Source of the DNA: a virus
Reading direction: 5' to 3' (one strand)
DNA length: 47,617 bases
Virus record (IMG/VR): IMGVR_UViG_3300048839_000532
Span: 1 to 47,617 of that record
This document shows positions 47,502 to 47,617 of the stretch, one piece after another. The notes beneath the pieces are model-generated. The model was not told the origin of the DNA. It worked only from the letters and a program-made list of their open reading frames with translations, and made no database searches. The translations under genes and the position numbers were made by a program. Positions within the stretch are counted from its first letter, which is position 1; every line of letters begins with the position of its first letter.

Positions 47502-47617
47502 AAGCGCCAGGGAAACTTTCAATAACCGACATCATGATTGCGGTCGTGGGTCGCGGCGTGCGCGTCAACGAATTCGGCATTACCGACGAGCTGGCTTTTG
47601 CTGGCGGAAGCCCGGTC
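47421..47617. repeat. Right copy of the terminal direct repeat
   Basis: Same 197 bases as at 1-197 with C at 47490 in place of T at 70. This copy carries a GGCC (47487-47490), a site otherwise nearly absent from the genome, whereas the left copy does not. Confidence 0.9.
47498..47617 (+). CDS. Second copy of the gene at 78-467, cut by window end
   Basis: The first 40 codons (MKAPGKLSITDIMIAVVGRG...) are identical to those starting at 78 and are truncated only because the window ends. They should be read as the same gene in the circular molecule. Confidence 0.85.
   Translation, partial: MKAPGKLSITDIMIAVVGRGVRVNEFGITDELAFAGGSPV

Noticed and set aside
9-47617. Search for an integrase, excisionase or attachment site.
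   Set aside because: No tyrosine or serine recombinase motifs and no tRNA fragment were seen, so a temperate life cycle is not supported despite the operators.

Overview
The window is the whole genome of a tailed dsDNA bacteriophage, about 47.4 kb, read as a circle. The first 197 bases recur at the end (47421-47617) with one mismatch, so the cut point lies inside a gene and both copies of that junction are given. The virion genes suggest a podovirus-like particle: large terminase, portal, scaffold, capsid, head-tail adaptor, a beta-rich tail tube/nozzle protein, collar/fibre proteins and very large internal proteins, with no tape measure or contractile sheath seen. A T4-type muramidase and many Sec-type signal peptides point to a Gram-negative host, which I cannot name. 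I see no integrase, tRNA, CRISPR array or insertion sequence.

Layout. (1) Rightward, 41.9 kb through the junction to 3.9 kb: RecT-like annealing protein, Gam-like protein, RusA resolvase, DnaG-type primase, DnaB-type helicase and a ribbon-helix-helix protein, then a string of small coupled genes. (2) Leftward, 12.6 kb down to 3.7 kb: small proteins, a beta sliding-clamp homologue, a duplicated module with Ala-Ala-Tyr/Asp repeat proteins, and a HARP/SNF2 helicase that ends convergently with region 1. (3) Rightward, 12.7-15.6 kb: small accessory genes, including a candidate Acb2-type cyclic-oligonucleotide sponge. (4) Rightward, 15.6-41.9 kb: internal virion proteins, packaging, head, tail, fibres and lysis.

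How it works together. Primase, helicase, clamp and recombination proteins are phage-coded, but I recognise no DNA polymerase, so host polymerase is presumably recruited. A 17-bp partly palindromic element, roughly GCTAYC-N5-GRTAGC, lies in or beside most intergenic promoters on both strands and suggests one regulator acting at many dispersed operators. Translation is tightly coupled: ATGA overlaps are frequent, and two Shine-Dalgarno cassettes are reused.

Most notable: GATC and GGCC are almost absent (6 and 7 copies by eye against about 186 expected of each). Five of the GATC sites sit in the C-terminal third of the tail fibre, marking a recently acquired receptor-binding module. At least five proteins of the virion/tail/lysis region begin with secretory signal peptides, which is very unusual for tailed-phage structural proteins. 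The clamp homologue appears to keep only two of three domains. A 460-base non-coding stretch near 11 kb is packed with long inverted repeats.
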